64,000 bases of DNA from GCA-2737725 sp965229355 (GCA_965229355.1 OZ245869.1:806001-870000), one strand, 5' to 3'. Shown: positions 18,722 through 27,925, counted from the first letter of the stretch. Numbers and translations are program-made. Notes: generated by a model from the sequence alone, not told the origin.

Positions 18722-19096
18722 ATGATTGAGATTCTTCCCGCCCCTGAGCACATCTTAGCGGCCAAGGTCTCTGGCACACTGGACGGTACGGACTACGATC
18801 GAATTATAAATGAAGTTGAATCGCGGTTGAATTTACATGACCGCATTGGCGCTTTTGTCGACATGCTTGAATTGCAAGACGTGACGTTTAGTGCTGGCAT
18901 GAAAGAAGCCGGATATTCGTTGCGCAAGCTTGGCGATAGCGATCATTTTCCACGCCTTGCCATTCTGACGGAAAAGAAATGGATTTCAGCTGCCGCAAAA
19001 ATGGCCGCCCCCCTTATCCCATTTGCTGAAGTGCGAACCTTCAAAGGCGCTGAACGTGATGATGCCCTAACCTGGGTCTCAGAAGTGAAAGCGTGA
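18722..19096 (+). CDS. SpoIIAA-like STAS-fold protein
   Basis: A 124-residue cytoplasmic protein resembling the SpoIIAA-like family: it opens MIEILPAPEHILAAKVSGTL and continues GAFVDMLELQDVTFSAGM, LAILTEKKWISAAAKM and FKGAERDDALTWV. The family has a STAS/CRAL-TRIO-like fold with unknown ligand. ATG 18722 is preferred over the upstream start at 18677, which adds a charged leader unlike the family. An NTF2-like gene follows after 10 bases, so the two probably form a small operon. Confidence 0.82.
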   Translation: MIEILPAPEHILAAKVSGTLDGTDYDRIINEVESRLNLHDRIGAFVDMLELQDVTFSAGMKEAGYSLRKLGDSDHFPRLAILTEKKWISAAAKMAAPLIPFAEVRTFKGAERDDALTWVSEVKA

Positions 19097-19106
19097 TGGT
19101 GAAAGC

Positions 19107-19592
19107 ATGACACACATCGCAACCGGAGCACCCTTGCGCGCTGATCGACCCGCGCCATTGGTCTCGAACCCGGACCAGGATGAAATTCAATGCATTATCG
19201 CGGGTCAACTGCGCGCCGTCTGCGCCAAGGATATCGACGGCATTATGGCAGGCTATGCTGATGATGCAGTGATCTTTGACGTCAAGCCGCCCTTCTGCAC
19301 GAAGGGCAAAGAGGCGTGGCGTGAAATGTGGAACACGGTACTGCCGTACTTGCCCGAATGCCTGAATGCGCAAACGCGTGATTTAAAAATTATGATCGAG
19401 GGTGACTTGGCCGTTGCGCACTGGATGTTCCGTTTCCGCGCACAGGAGAACGGCCAAGCTGCGCCGCAAACCTGGATGCGCGTCAGCAGCGTATACCGCA
19501 AACACAATAACGGATGGTGCATTGTTCATGAACATTCATCTGTGCCGTTCGACCCCCTGACCGGCAAGGCCATGTTCTCGCTGGAAAGCTGA
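19107..19592 (+). CDS. NTF2/SnoaL-like protein
   Basis: A 161-residue cone-shaped-fold protein of the SnoaL/ketosteroid-isomerase-like superfamily. The core runs from about residue 25: EIQCIIAGQLRAVCAKDIDGIM, YADDAVIFDV, then the strand AVAHWMFRFRAQ and the end GWCIVHEHSSVPF. Such proteins are small hydrolases, isomerases or binding proteins, and the active-site residues vary too much to predict activity. It follows the STAS-like gene by 10 bases. The gene ends where the convergent hydrolase gene ends. Confidence 0.85.
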   Translation: MTHIATGAPLRADRPAPLVSNPDQDEIQCIIAGQLRAVCAKDIDGIMAGYADDAVIFDVKPPFCTKGKEAWREMWNTVLPYLPECLNAQTRDLKIMIEGDLAVAHWMFRFRAQENGQAAPQTWMRVSSVYRKHNNGWCIVHEHSSVPFDPLTGKAMFSLES

Positions 19593-20354
19593 TTAAGTTG
19601 CAGGCTTCATCATCGCATTGAAGAATCGGATCATCAGCGTTGAGGCTAGCAATACACCCTCGCGGTCAAAATCGAAGCCGTGGCCCAACAGCGGAAAAAC
19701 GTGAAGTTCTGTCGGCACGCGGTGTTCGCGTAATGCCTTGTACAAATCATGTGACTGCGATGATGGCACGCGGGCATCGGCATCGCCTGTCAGCAACATC
19801 ACCGGCGGCGCACCTTTGCGCACATTGAACAGCGGGCTTGCCGCGTTCATGGCTGCATCATCAGCCGCTCCACCAAACAGGGCCGGAATGGTGTCTTCCT
19901 TATTCACGGTCGCGAGCGACACCAAATCCGTCGGCGGATAGAACGCGCAGACGGCGGCCACATGCGGCTCTGTTTCAGAGAAACCCGCCATCAACGCTAA
20001 ATGTCCGCCCGATGAGTTTCCCGAAATACCGATGCGTTTGGGATCAACTTTATATTCAGTTGCGTTATGATGTAGCCAAGTCAGAGCTGCGGTCACATCA
20101 TCTAACTGCGCTGGCCAAATCGCTTCACTGCTCCAACGGTAATCCGCTGCCACGCAAACAAAGCCTGCTTTGGCAAGTTTAATGCCGTAGCCTTTTTGCT
20201 GGCTTTTATCATTCGTGCTCCAACCGCCACCGAACACCAGAACAACGGCAGGTCGCAACGCATCGTCCTCTACTTGAGGGACATACAAATCCACTTTCAG
20301 CGGTCGTGTCGCCGTGACGCCAATTTGAACGTCGTTGATAATTGTAATGTCCAT
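19593..20354 (-). CDS. Alpha/beta hydrolase, BD-FAE/esterase-like
   Basis: A 253-residue serine hydrolase without signal peptide. The oxyanion region is VVLVFGGGWS, the nucleophile elbow GNSSGGH, the acid TGDADARVP and the histidine LLGHGFD, so the triad is complete. This layout is that of carboxylesterases of the alpha/beta hydrolase-3/BD-FAE group. I chose ATG 20354 because the longer ORF to 20423 runs into the palindromic operator region and adds a Cys-rich leader. It is divergent from the arsR-type gene and shares its upstream region, so it may share regulation. Confidence 0.85.
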   Translation of the reverse strand: MDITIINDVQIGVTATRPLKVDLYVPQVEDDALRPAVVLVFGGGWSTNDKSQQKGYGIKLAKAGFVCVAADYRWSSEAIWPAQLDDVTAALTWLHHNATEYKVDPKRIGISGNSSGGHLALMAGFSETEPHVAAVCAFYPPTDLVSLATVNKEDTIPALFGGAADDAAMNAASPLFNVRKGAPPVMLLTGDADARVPSSQSHDLYKALREHRVPTELHVFPLLGHGFDFDREGVLLASTLMIRFFNAMMKPAT

Positions 20355-20425
20355 GCGGGAAGAACCTTTGTTGCAGCAGCACTTATTGTGACGAAACAGC
20401 TTAAGGGCGCAACCTTTTCCCAAAA

Positions 20426-20453
20426 CAATACTTAGGTATTACCCTAAGTATTG
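20426..20453. promoter_or_regulatory. Palindromic operator, probably for the adjacent ArsR-type regulator
   Basis: A perfect 11-bp inverted repeat CAATACTTAGG (20426-20436) and its complement (20443-20453) with a 6-base spacer sits between the divergent hydrolase and ArsR-type genes, 48 bases before the ArsR start. Its size and place fit an operator for autoregulation. It could also control the hydrolase. Confidence 0.7.
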
Positions 20454-20501
20454 GAATCATCCTATGGTCTGGTCACATTCAAAGACTCGGAGTTGGAAAT
20501 T

Positions 20502-20846
20502 ATGGCCGCCGCCGCAGCCCTTACTGCCGAACCGATTGATGAGGTGTTCCGCGCATTAGCAGATGGGACACGCCGCAGTGTTGTGGCCCGCCTGACCAAG
20601 GCACCCACATCTGTCAGTGATTTGGCCGCGCCCTATGACATGGCTCTGCCATCCTTCATGGAGCATCTGAAAATCTTAGAGGCCAGCGGTCTTGTGACCT
20701 CGAAAAAAGTGGGCCGCGTGCGGATTTATCAATTGGCCCCAAAACGCCTGAAGCTCGCGGAGGACTGGCTTTCACAACAACGCGAAATTTGGGAAAGCCG
20801 CCTCGACCGCTTGGACGCTTATCTGCTCTCGCTCAAAAATAAATAG
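20502..20846 (+). CDS. ArsR-family transcriptional regulator
   Basis: A 114-residue winged-helix repressor. The HTH part reads VFRALADGTRRSVVARL, then SVSDLAAPYDMALPSFMEHLKILEASGLV and the wing KKVGRVRIYQL. It lacks the cysteine pair of metal-sensing ArsR proteins; it belongs to the metal-free group often linked to SRPBCC/AHSA1 genes, as here. Start ATG 20502 is preceded by GGAG with good spacing; an upstream in-frame TTG at 20451 lies inside the operator palindrome. Two SRPBCC genes follow in the same direction, so it probably controls them. Confidence 0.88.
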   Translation: MAAAAALTAEPIDEVFRALADGTRRSVVARLTKAPTSVSDLAAPYDMALPSFMEHLKILEASGLVTSKKVGRVRIYQLAPKRLKLAEDWLSQQREIWESRLDRLDAYLLSLKNK

Positions 20847-20867
20847 CTGAACAAAGGAACTGTACCT

Positions 20868-21359
20868 ATGGCTTTTAAATCTGTTTTGAACGTGAACCCG
20901 AAACTAGACTTGGTGCTTGAGCGCATCATTGATGTGCCGGTGGAACTGGTCTGGAAAGTCTGGACCACACCTGAGCACTTAAAGCACTGGTTTGTGCCGA
21001 AGCCCTGGACGATTACAAATTGTGAGATTGATCTGCGCCCCGGCGGCGTTATGGCCACAACCATGCGCTCGCCAGAAGGCCAAGAGTTTCCGAATGCAGG
21101 TTGCTATTTAGAAATCGTGCCGAATAAGCGCTTGGTGTTTACCGACGCCATGGAAGCCGGTTTCCGCCCATCGCAGAATCCGTTCTTCACGGCTGTGTTA
21201 GAGTTGGAACAAGAAGGCAGCGGTACGCGCTATACCGCCACAGCTATTCATCGTGACCCCGAAGGCCGCAAGAAGCACGAAGAGATGGGCTTCTTTGAAG
21301 GTTGGAGCACCGTAGTGACACAAATGGTGGAATACATCAAAGCTGGGCATGTAAAATAA
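20868..21359 (+). CDS. SRPBCC/AHSA1-family protein, copy 1
   Basis: A 163-residue START-like/AHSA1 domain protein that binds a hydrophobic ligand in a deep pocket. Typical stretches: LVLERIIDVPVELVWKVWTT, PEHLKHWF, DLRPGG and GWSTVVTQMVEYI at the end. AAAGGA lies about 9 bases before the ATG. It follows the ArsR-type regulator by 21 bases. The next gene is a close paralogue; the pair looks like a tandem duplication with diverged middle parts. No ligand can be predicted. Confidence 0.9.
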   Translation: MAFKSVLNVNPKLDLVLERIIDVPVELVWKVWTTPEHLKHWFVPKPWTITNCEIDLRPGGVMATTMRSPEGQEFPNAGCYLEIVPNKRLVFTDAMEAGFRPSQNPFFTAVLELEQEGSGTRYTATAIHRDPEGRKKHEEMGFFEGWSTVVTQMVEYIKAGHVK

Positions 21360-21375
21360 GGGGCAGAACGCAACC

Positions 21376-21876
21376 ATGACTTCTTTCAAGATCAATCCGA
21401 AAACAGATTTGGTGCTGGAACGCACCATTGATGTGCCGGTGAAAAGTGTATGGACCGCGTGGACGCAGCCAGAGCACTTAAAGCCGTGGTTCTGCCCGAA
21501 GCCGTGGGTGATCACACACTGCGCGATTGATCTTCGCCCGGGCGGTGCGTTCACGTTCGATATGGAAGGGCCAGACGGCGACAAGCAATCGTTCACCGCA
21601 TGCTACTTGGATGTGGTGCCTGAAAAGCGCTTGGTGTGGACGTTAGCATTAGAGCCCGGCTTCCGCCCCGCCAGCAAAGAACCTCTGCCCGGTGTGAAAA
21701 GCTTTACGGCAATCATTGAATTTGCGCCGCACGGTAAAGGCACCGCTTATAAAGCCATGGCCCTCCACCCGGATGAAACCAGTGCGAAAACACACGATGA
21801 AATGGGCTTCACTGAAGGCTGGGGTACGGCCCTGACGCAAATGGTGGAGTATATTCAAACCGGTGGCACTGCGTAG
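21376..21876 (+). CDS. SRPBCC/AHSA1-family protein, copy 2
   Basis: Paralogue of the preceding gene (166 residues): the shared frame DLVLERTIDVPV, PEHLKPWF, KPWVITHCAIDLRPGG and GWGTALTQMVEYIQ is obvious, while the central loop is longer (ASKEPLPGVKSF). Same presumed hydrophobic-ligand fold. It starts 16 bases after copy 1, so ArsR-type regulator and both SRPBCC genes form one operon. The next gene is convergent. Confidence 0.9.
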   Translation: MTSFKINPKTDLVLERTIDVPVKSVWTAWTQPEHLKPWFCPKPWVITHCAIDLRPGGAFTFDMEGPDGDKQSFTACYLDVVPEKRLVWTLALEPGFRPASKEPLPGVKSFTAIIEFAPHGKGTAYKAMALHPDETSAKTHDEMGFTEGWGTALTQMVEYIQTGGTA

Positions 21877-21920
21877 CAGGCGAAAGCGCCAGCGCGAGTG
21901 CACACCGTTGCTGAAGCTTG

Positions 21921-23183
21921 CTATCGCTGAGGTGGGGTCCAATCATCTGGGGAACCAGCGCGCCGGCTGAGACGCAGAATAAGACCGCAGATCGTACCGA
22001 CGGCAATAGCAACAGTAAGGTCGGCGAAGACCGTGAGGAGCATGGTCAAAAACATTAGCGCAATATCGCCCGGTGCAGCGCGCAACCTTGCTGCCCACCG
22101 ATGAGGCTCGCTCATAGTCCAAGCTGTGACGACCAACAATCCAGCCAGTGCAGGCATAACTAAATAGCCGGCCAATGGCGCAGCTAGCGCCATCACGGTC
22201 ATAATCAAGAGCGCGTGCAAAATACCAGCGACGGGCGTTCGACCACCAGCGCGGACATTTGTTGCGGTGCGCGCGATAGCACCGGTTGCTGGAAGACCGC
22301 CAAATAAAGGAGACGCTAAATTTGCCGCACCTTGCGCAAGCAGTTCGGCGTTAGAGCGGTGCGCGCCGCCGATCATGCGATCAGCGACAATCGCGGACAG
22401 AAGAGATTCGACGCCAGCTAAGAAGGCAATAACAAAAGCCGAAGGCAGCAATTCGACCACACGCGCTATCGATACTGTCGGCAGTGCTGGCATCGATAAA
22501 CTGCGTGGTAATGCCCCAAACCGCGACTGCACACTGTCAACAGGCCACTGAAAAACAGCCACCAAGACACTCGCAACGATGACGACGACAACCATGCCCG
22601 GAAAGCGCGGGAACATCTGGCGTGATATAAAGATCGCCGCCACAGTGCCAATGCCGATTGCTAAGGCTTGCGCATGGAACGTGTCACGGACAGCCCAGAG
22701 CGCACCCATCTTTTGAATAAATTCGGCGGGAAGTGCTGTCGCATGAAGCCCCGCGAGATCAGCGATTTGGCTTGTTGCAATAACAATCGCAATACCGATC
22801 GTGAAACCTTCAATCACCGCTTCTGGAATCCATGCAATCAGTCGGCCAGCCCGCGCAAGGGCGGCAAGAATAAGAATTCCGCCTGCCATTAACGTGGCCA
22901 ATTGCAGCCCATCGAAGCCGTGATCTTGTATGATCTGATAAACAATAACGATAAATGCGCCCGTAGGACCGCCGATTTGAACGCGGCTTCCACCCAGCGC
23001 TGAGATCAGAAAGCCGGCAACGATAGCTGTGACCAAACCGGCCGCAGGTGTTGCACCTGAGGCAATGGCAATTGCAATACTAAGTGGTAAAGCCACCAAG
23101 GCCACAGTCACGCCTGCAACAGCGTCACCCGTGAACTGGTGGAGCGTATAAGTGGGTAACGTGCTGAGAATCTTAGGTTTCAC
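21921..23183 (-). CDS. SulP-family anion permease lacking the STAS domain
   Basis: An inner-membrane transporter of 420 residues. The N-terminus has the SulP signature: DAVAGVTVALVALPLSIAIAIASG and IGGPTGAFIVI, followed by about 11-12 hydrophobic segments, with GVESLLSAIVADRMIGG in the later half. Full SulP proteins are around 500-600 residues with a cytoplasmic STAS domain; here the protein ends after the membrane part (LRLSRRAGSPDDW). No separate STAS gene follows. The likely cargo is an inorganic or carboxylate anion; sulfate is not proven. The start codon is GTG. Confidence 0.88.
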   Translation of the reverse strand: MKPKILSTLPTYTLHQFTGDAVAGVTVALVALPLSIAIAIASGATPAAGLVTAIVAGFLISALGGSRVQIGGPTGAFIVIVYQIIQDHGFDGLQLATLMAGGILILAALARAGRLIAWIPEAVIEGFTIGIAIVIATSQIADLAGLHATALPAEFIQKMGALWAVRDTFHAQALAIGIGTVAAIFISRQMFPRFPGMVVVVIVASVLVAVFQWPVDSVQSRFGALPRSLSMPALPTVSIARVVELLPSAFVIAFLAGVESLLSAIVADRMIGGAHRSNAELLAQGAANLASPLFGGLPATGAIARTATNVRAGGRTPVAGILHALLIMTVMALAAPLAGYLVMPALAGLLVVTAWTMSEPHRWAARLRAAPGDIALMFLTMLLTVFADLTVAIAVGTICGLILRLSRRAGSPDDWTPPQR

Positions 23184-23293
23184 AATAATTTGGATTCACA
23201 ATGAAAAGCATCTTTCCATTCTGAAACTATGGCACGCCCAATCAAGCTACACAGCATTAAATTGAAAGGCGCAGTCTTGAGTTCTTCAACGTT

Positions 23294-23680
23294 CTAACGC
23301 TTGCCATTGGCGGGAAGAAAGCCTCCGGGGGGCGCCTTATGCGGCAAGTCCCACCCGAAATACACTTGGGTATCTACAATCTGGCCATTGCGCACGATAT
23401 GCACTTCGGCATTGCGAAAGCGTTTTTGTGCCGTAGAGCCTTCATAAACAACCCACGCACGCTCTCCGTCGTTCACACCATTGACCAAGTCCACACCCGT
23501 CATCGTTTTACTATTGGGCCAGCAGCGCTCAAAATAAGTTGTGCGATTGAGGGCATTATCAAGCGGACTAGTGAAGTGATAGTCGTCTGCAATCAACGCT
23601 TCAATTGCTGCACGATCTTTATCGACATACGCTTGTAAAGCTTGCTTCACAACGGCGACAGGGCTGGTTGGAGGTATCAT
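23294..23680 (-). CDS. NTF2/SnoaL-like protein
   Basis: A 128-residue nuclear-transport-factor-2-like protein. The alpha-helical start (VAVVKQALQAYVDKDRAAIEALI), DDYHFTSPLDNALNR and the strand EVHIVRNGQIVDTQVYFGWDL are typical of SnoaL-like families. No signal peptide. Function unknown. It sits alone between the SulP gene (same strand, 110 bases downstream) and the divergent DUF1993 gene. Confidence 0.82.
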   Translation of the reverse strand: MIPPTSPVAVVKQALQAYVDKDRAAIEALIADDYHFTSPLDNALNRTTYFERCWPNSKTMTGVDLVNGVNDGERAWVVYEGSTAQKRFRNAEVHIVRNGQIVDTQVYFGWDLPHKAPPGGFLPANGKR

Positions 23681-23814
23681 CGCTGCTCTCCGTTTTGTGA
23701 CAGGAAACAGTGGAACATTTTAAACGGTGCTGTCTCCAACTTGTTCCCGCACCACATATGCATAAAGAAAGCATTTGATGTTAGGCTTACGCACTTTTTT
23801 AAGAGGAAATATTA

Positions 23815-24354
23815 ATGTCGCTCACCAACTTACTTGTACCCACATTTATGCAAATGTTGCGGAGCCTCAATGCGTGGCTTGAAAAAGCGGCATCTCGCCA
23901 TCCTGATACATTGATGTCGTTGCGACTTACGGACGATATGTACCCACTGTCTGCACAAGTGAGGTTTATCTGCTTTCAGGCGCAGGAGCCCATCTACCGA
24001 CTTCGCAGCGAAGCCTTACCTGAGGCGATGATTAATTTACGCCAAGGAGGTTACAGTGCTGGCGAACAGCCAGGCACCCTAAAGGATGCGCAAAATCGCA
24101 TCGCTGACGCGATTTCATTTCTCAACGGCCTCGCGCCAGATACAGTTGATCACGGCGCAACACAATCAATTGCGCTCGACCTACCGAATGGAATTATTTT
24201 TGACATGACGGGCGAGCAGTACGTACGCGACTGGGCATTGCCGCAGTTCTATTTCCATCTTGTCACAGCATACGGAATTTTACGCCATCACGGCGTCGAT
24301 TTAGGCAAACCAGATTATGTCGCGCATATGTTTGCGTATATGCGACGCGGCTGA
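23815..24354 (+). CDS. DUF1993 family protein
   Basis: A 179-residue soluble protein matching DUF1993, a helical-bundle family distantly related to DinB-like proteins: it starts TNLLVPTFMQMLRSLNAWLEKA and has LRLTDDMYPLSAQVRF, an LPNGIIFDMTGEQYVRDWALPQFYFH stretch (given in part as FDMTGEQYVRDW) and ends near DYVAHMFAYMRR. Function unknown. AAGAGGA before the ATG is a good ribosome binding site. It is convergent with the ABC-F gene. Confidence 0.85.
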   Translation: MSLTNLLVPTFMQMLRSLNAWLEKAASRHPDTLMSLRLTDDMYPLSAQVRFICFQAQEPIYRLRSEALPEAMINLRQGGYSAGEQPGTLKDAQNRIADAISFLNGLAPDTVDHGATQSIALDLPNGIIFDMTGEQYVRDWALPQFYFHLVTAYGILRHHGVDLGKPDYVAHMFAYMRRG

Positions 24355-24369
24355 ATTCCGAGCGCAGCC

Positions 24370-26016
24370 TTAATTGCCGGGATGCAATCCCGGTGCTTCG
24401 TGTCCGGTGCGGGCAACATACTCTGTATAGCCGCCGTTGTACTGATGCAGTCCTTCGGGAGTCAGCTCCAATACACGATTGGACAGCTGGCTTAAGAAGT
24501 AGCGATCGTGCGACACGAACAGCATGGTTCCCTCAAAGCTTGCCAGCGCGGCCACCAGCATTTCCTTAGTGGCCATATCCAAGTGGTTGGTAGGTTCGTC
24601 GAGCACTAAGAAATTCGGCGGATTGTACAGCATCTTGGCCATCACGAGGCGTGCCTTCTCTCCACCTGAAAGAACGCGGCACGGCTTTTCAACATCATCA
24701 CCGGAAAAACCGAAGCAGCCAGCCAGTGTACGCAATGTGCCCTGCCCCGCTTGTGGGAAAGCTGCATCGAGCGATTCAAATACGGTCTCATCGCCGTCCA
24801 GCAAATCCATCGAGTGCTGCGCGAAGTAACCCATCTTCACGCTCGCACCTAATGACACTGTGCCTTTGTCGGGGAGCGTACCGATATCTGGCGCAAGGGC
24901 TCCGGCCACCAGCTTCAGCAGCGTCGATTTTCCAGCGCCGTTAACGCCAAGCACGCACCAGCGTTCCTTGCGCTTCAGCATGAAATCCAAGTCTGCGTAA
25001 ATGATGTGGTTGCCATAGGCCTTGTGGACGTTCTTGAAACTGACCACATCATCGCCCGAGCGCGGTGGCGTGCGGAATTCGAATTGCACAGCTTGGCGGC
25101 GCTTGGGAGGTTCGACTTTCTCGATCTTATCAAGCTTCTTCACGCGGCTTTGCACTTGGGCCGCGTGCGACGCACGCGCCTTGAAGCGCTCGATAAACTT
25201 GATCTCTTTGGCCAGCATCGCCTGCTGACGTTCGAACTGCGCTTGGCGCTGCTTTTCAGATAGTGCGCGCTGTTGTTCGTAGAAATCAAAATTGCCGGAA
25301 TAGGTGGTGAGCGCGCCACCATCGATTTCAACAATCTTGCCGACAATACGGTTCATGAATTCGCGGTCGTGCGATGTCATGAGAAGCGCGCCATCATAGC
25401 GCTTTAGAAAATCTTCCAGCCAAATCAGGCTTTCCAGATCAAGGTGGTTCGAGGGCTCGTCGAGCAACATGCCGTCAGGCTGCATTAAAAGAATACGCGC
25501 TAACGCCACGCGCATTTTCCAGCCGCCCGAAAGCAAGCCGACATCGCCGTCCATGCGTTCTTCGCTGAAGCTTAAACCGGCCAGCACTTCGCGCGCGCGA
25601 TCTTCAAGACCGTAACCGCCCAACTCTTGAAAGCGCGTTTGCACGTCGCCATAGCGCGTGACCAAGTCTTCCATATTGTCGGCTTGTTCAGGGTCGATCA
25701 TGGCCGCTTCGAGCGTTGCCATTTCAGTTGCCAATGCGCTTAAGGGGCCCGCGCCATCCATGACAGCAGCGACAGCGCTTTGGCCTGACATCTCACCGAC
25801 ATCTTGGCTGAAGTAGCCGATGGTCATACCCGCATCGATCAGCACCCGCCCATCATCAGGCTGCTCGGTGCCTGCGATCATGCGGAAGATCGTTGACTTA
25901 CCCGCACCGTTGGGACCAACGAGGCCCACCTTCTCGCCCTTCAGAAGAACCATCGATGAATCGATGAAGAGAAGCTGGTGGCCGTGTTGTTTACTAATAT
26001 TATCGAGACGGATCAT
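24370..26016 (-). CDS. ABC-F family ATPase
   Basis: A 548-residue soluble protein with two ABC domains and no membrane part, as in ribosome-associated ABC-F translation factors (Uup, YheS, EttA and others). Walker A: GPNGAGKST and GVNGAGKST; signatures LSGGWKMR and LSGGEKAR; Walker B ending LLDEPSNHLD and LVLDEPTNHLD. The linker between domains is basic and helical (about 240-300), as expected for a P-site tRNA-interaction arm. The exact subfamily is unclear to me. It is the last gene of the guaB-rsmB-guaA-DUF2322 stretch. Confidence 0.93.
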   Translation of the reverse strand: MIRLDNISKQHGHQLLFIDSSMVLLKGEKVGLVGPNGAGKSTIFRMIAGTEQPDDGRVLIDAGMTIGYFSQDVGEMSGQSAVAAVMDGAGPLSALATEMATLEAAMIDPEQADNMEDLVTRYGDVQTRFQELGGYGLEDRAREVLAGLSFSEERMDGDVGLLSGGWKMRVALARILLMQPDGMLLDEPSNHLDLESLIWLEDFLKRYDGALLMTSHDREFMNRIVGKIVEIDGGALTTYSGNFDFYEQQRALSEKQRQAQFERQQAMLAKEIKFIERFKARASHAAQVQSRVKKLDKIEKVEPPKRRQAVQFEFRTPPRSGDDVVSFKNVHKAYGNHIIYADLDFMLKRKERWCVLGVNGAGKSTLLKLVAGALAPDIGTLPDKGTVSLGASVKMGYFAQHSMDLLDGDETVFESLDAAFPQAGQGTLRTLAGCFGFSGDDVEKPCRVLSGGEKARLVMAKMLYNPPNFLVLDEPTNHLDMATKEMLVAALASFEGTMLFVSHDRYFLSQLSNRVLELTPEGLHQYNGGYTEYVARTGHEAPGLHPGN

Positions 26017-26041
26017 TAGCGGTCGGCAATAACTTCAATTT

Positions 26042-26365
26042 TCAGATAACTTTGATATTCAGTGGTGCGCCGCCAGCAATGATTGCAAGCAGACGGTCAA
26101 TATTCGGATGTGCACCCGGTCGGTTGCGCGCATCTGCCGCATGCTCGGCAAACACAAGCAAACCATGCTCGGCCGCTTTTGCGTCCAAGGCACCAAAGGC
26201 CTGCTTTAAGTATTGATAGACCGCGAGCGAGCCTTGCTTGCCCGGCTGATTTTCAATACTGGCAACCACAGCGCCCGCTTGATCGACGAGGTCAATGCGC
26301 TGCACGCCATCGATGGTAGGCAATTGCTGAAGGTTCTCTTTAAACGAAGCACCTGGTTGAATCAT
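26042..26365 (-). CDS. DUF2322 family protein
   Basis: A 107-residue protein that I match from memory to DUF2322: LQQLPTIDGVQRIDLVD, VASIENQPGKQGSLAVYQYL and AEHAADARNRPGAHPNIDRL. It has no signal peptide or membrane segment. Function unknown. It starts 6 bases after the guaA stop and ends 25 bases before the ABC-F gene, so it is almost certainly part of the same transcript. Confidence 0.8.
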   Translation of the reverse strand: MIQPGASFKENLQQLPTIDGVQRIDLVDQAGAVVASIENQPGKQGSLAVYQYLKQAFGALDAKAAEHGLLVFAEHAADARNRPGAHPNIDRLLAIIAGGAPLNIKVI

Positions 26366-26371
26366 CGCGGC

Positions 26372-27925
26372 TTACTCCCACTCAATCGTGCCGGGCGGCT
26401 TCGAGGTCACGTCATAGGTGACGCGATTGATGCCTTTGACTTCGTTGATAATGCGCGTAGCAACGCGGCCCAAAATATTCATATCGAACGGATAGAAATC
26501 AGCCGTCATGCCGTCGGTTGAGGTTACGGCGCGCAATGCCAGGGCATAGTCATAGGAGCGAGAGTCACCCATAACGCCGACAGTTTTGACCGGCAGCAAA
26601 ACCGCAAATGCCTGCCAGATCACATCGTACAAACCCGCTTTACGAATTTCGTCCAAATAAATCAGGTCAGCTTTACGCAAAATATCGAGTTTCTCTCGCG
26701 TGATTTCTTGGCCCGGAATGCGAATGGCGAGGCCCGGACCTGGGAACGGATGACGGCCCACCATTTCTTCCGGCAAACCCAATTCGCGGCCCAAATCGCG
26801 CACTTCATCTTTGAAGAGTTCGCGGAGCGGCTCGACCAGTTTCATGTTCATGCGTTCAGGCAGGCCGCCAACGTTGTGGTGCGATTTGATGGTGACACTG
26901 GGGCCACCAGCAAACGACACAGACTCAATCACGTCGGGATATAATGTGCCTTGGGCCAGGAAATCAGCACCACCGATTTTCTTGGCTTCTTCCTCGAACA
27001 CGTCGATGAATGCAGCACCGATGATTTTGCGTTTTTTCTCGGGGTCAATCTGACCTGCAAGCTTGCCCAAGAACAATTCAGACGCATCACGCGCAATAAG
27101 CTTTACATTAAAGCGATCACGGAACACGCGCACCACTTGGTCGGTCTCGCCCGCGCGCATCAAGCCATGATCGACCAGCACGCAGGTGAGTTGGTCGCCA
27201 ATGGCTTCGTGAATGAGCGCGGCGACAACTGATGAATCAACACCACCCGACAAACCGCAGATCACGCGTCCCGTGCCGACTTGCTTGCGAATGGCATCGA
27301 TGGCCTGTTGGCGGAACGCCGCCATGGTCCAATCGCCTTTGCAGCCGCAAATCTCGCGCACGAATTTTTTATAAAGCTTGGCACCGTTAATGGTGTGCAC
27401 CACTTCAGGGTGGAACTGCACCGCATAAAATTTGCGCTTCTCATCGGCGATAGCCGCGAACGGCGCGCCTTCCGATGTCCCCACAACACTGAAGCCTTGC
27501 GGCAATGACACAACACGGTCACCGTGGCTCATCCACACAGTTTGTTTTTCACCTTTAGGCCAAACGCCATCAAACAAACCGCAATTGCCGCTGACATTAA
27601 CAACAGCGCGACCAAATTCACGATGATGACCGGCTTCAACCTTGCCGCCCAACTGCGCAACCATAGTTTGTTGGCCATAGCAAATACCGAGGATCGGCAA
27701 ACCCATGGTGAACACCGCATCGGGCGCTTTCGGTGTATCGGCTTCAATCACCGACGCCGGACCGCCCGAGAGAATAATGCCTTTGGGTCCGAAGTCTTTG
27801 ATCGAGGCTTCTGTCACTTTATTGAACGGATGAATTTCGCAATAGACACCCGCTTCACGCACACGGCGCGCGATCAATTGCGTAACTTGTGAGCCGAAGT
27901 CGATAATCAGAATACGGTCAGACAT
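26372..27925 (-). CDS. guaA: GMP synthase (glutamine-hydrolysing)
   Basis: Converts XMP to GMP using glutamine and ATP. The N-terminal class I glutaminase (1-200) has the nucleophile in GICYGQQ and the His/Glu of FHPEVVHT. The ATP-pyrophosphatase domain has the PP-loop LSGGVDSSV (about 227-235). The dimerisation domain ends with the usual KPPGTIEWE. 517 residues is standard. It follows rsmB by 9 bases and works with guaB, two genes upstream. Confidence 0.98.
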   Translation of the reverse strand: MSDRILIIDFGSQVTQLIARRVREAGVYCEIHPFNKVTEASIKDFGPKGIILSGGPASVIEADTPKAPDAVFTMGLPILGICYGQQTMVAQLGGKVEAGHHREFGRAVVNVSGNCGLFDGVWPKGEKQTVWMSHGDRVVSLPQGFSVVGTSEGAPFAAIADEKRKFYAVQFHPEVVHTINGAKLYKKFVREICGCKGDWTMAAFRQQAIDAIRKQVGTGRVICGLSGGVDSSVVAALIHEAIGDQLTCVLVDHGLMRAGETDQVVRVFRDRFNVKLIARDASELFLGKLAGQIDPEKKRKIIGAAFIDVFEEEAKKIGGADFLAQGTLYPDVIESVSFAGGPSVTIKSHHNVGGLPERMNMKLVEPLRELFKDEVRDLGRELGLPEEMVGRHPFPGPGLAIRIPGQEITREKLDILRKADLIYLDEIRKAGLYDVIWQAFAVLLPVKTVGVMGDSRSYDYALALRAVTSTDGMTADFYPFDMNILGRVATRIINEVKGINRVTYDVTSKPPGTIEWE

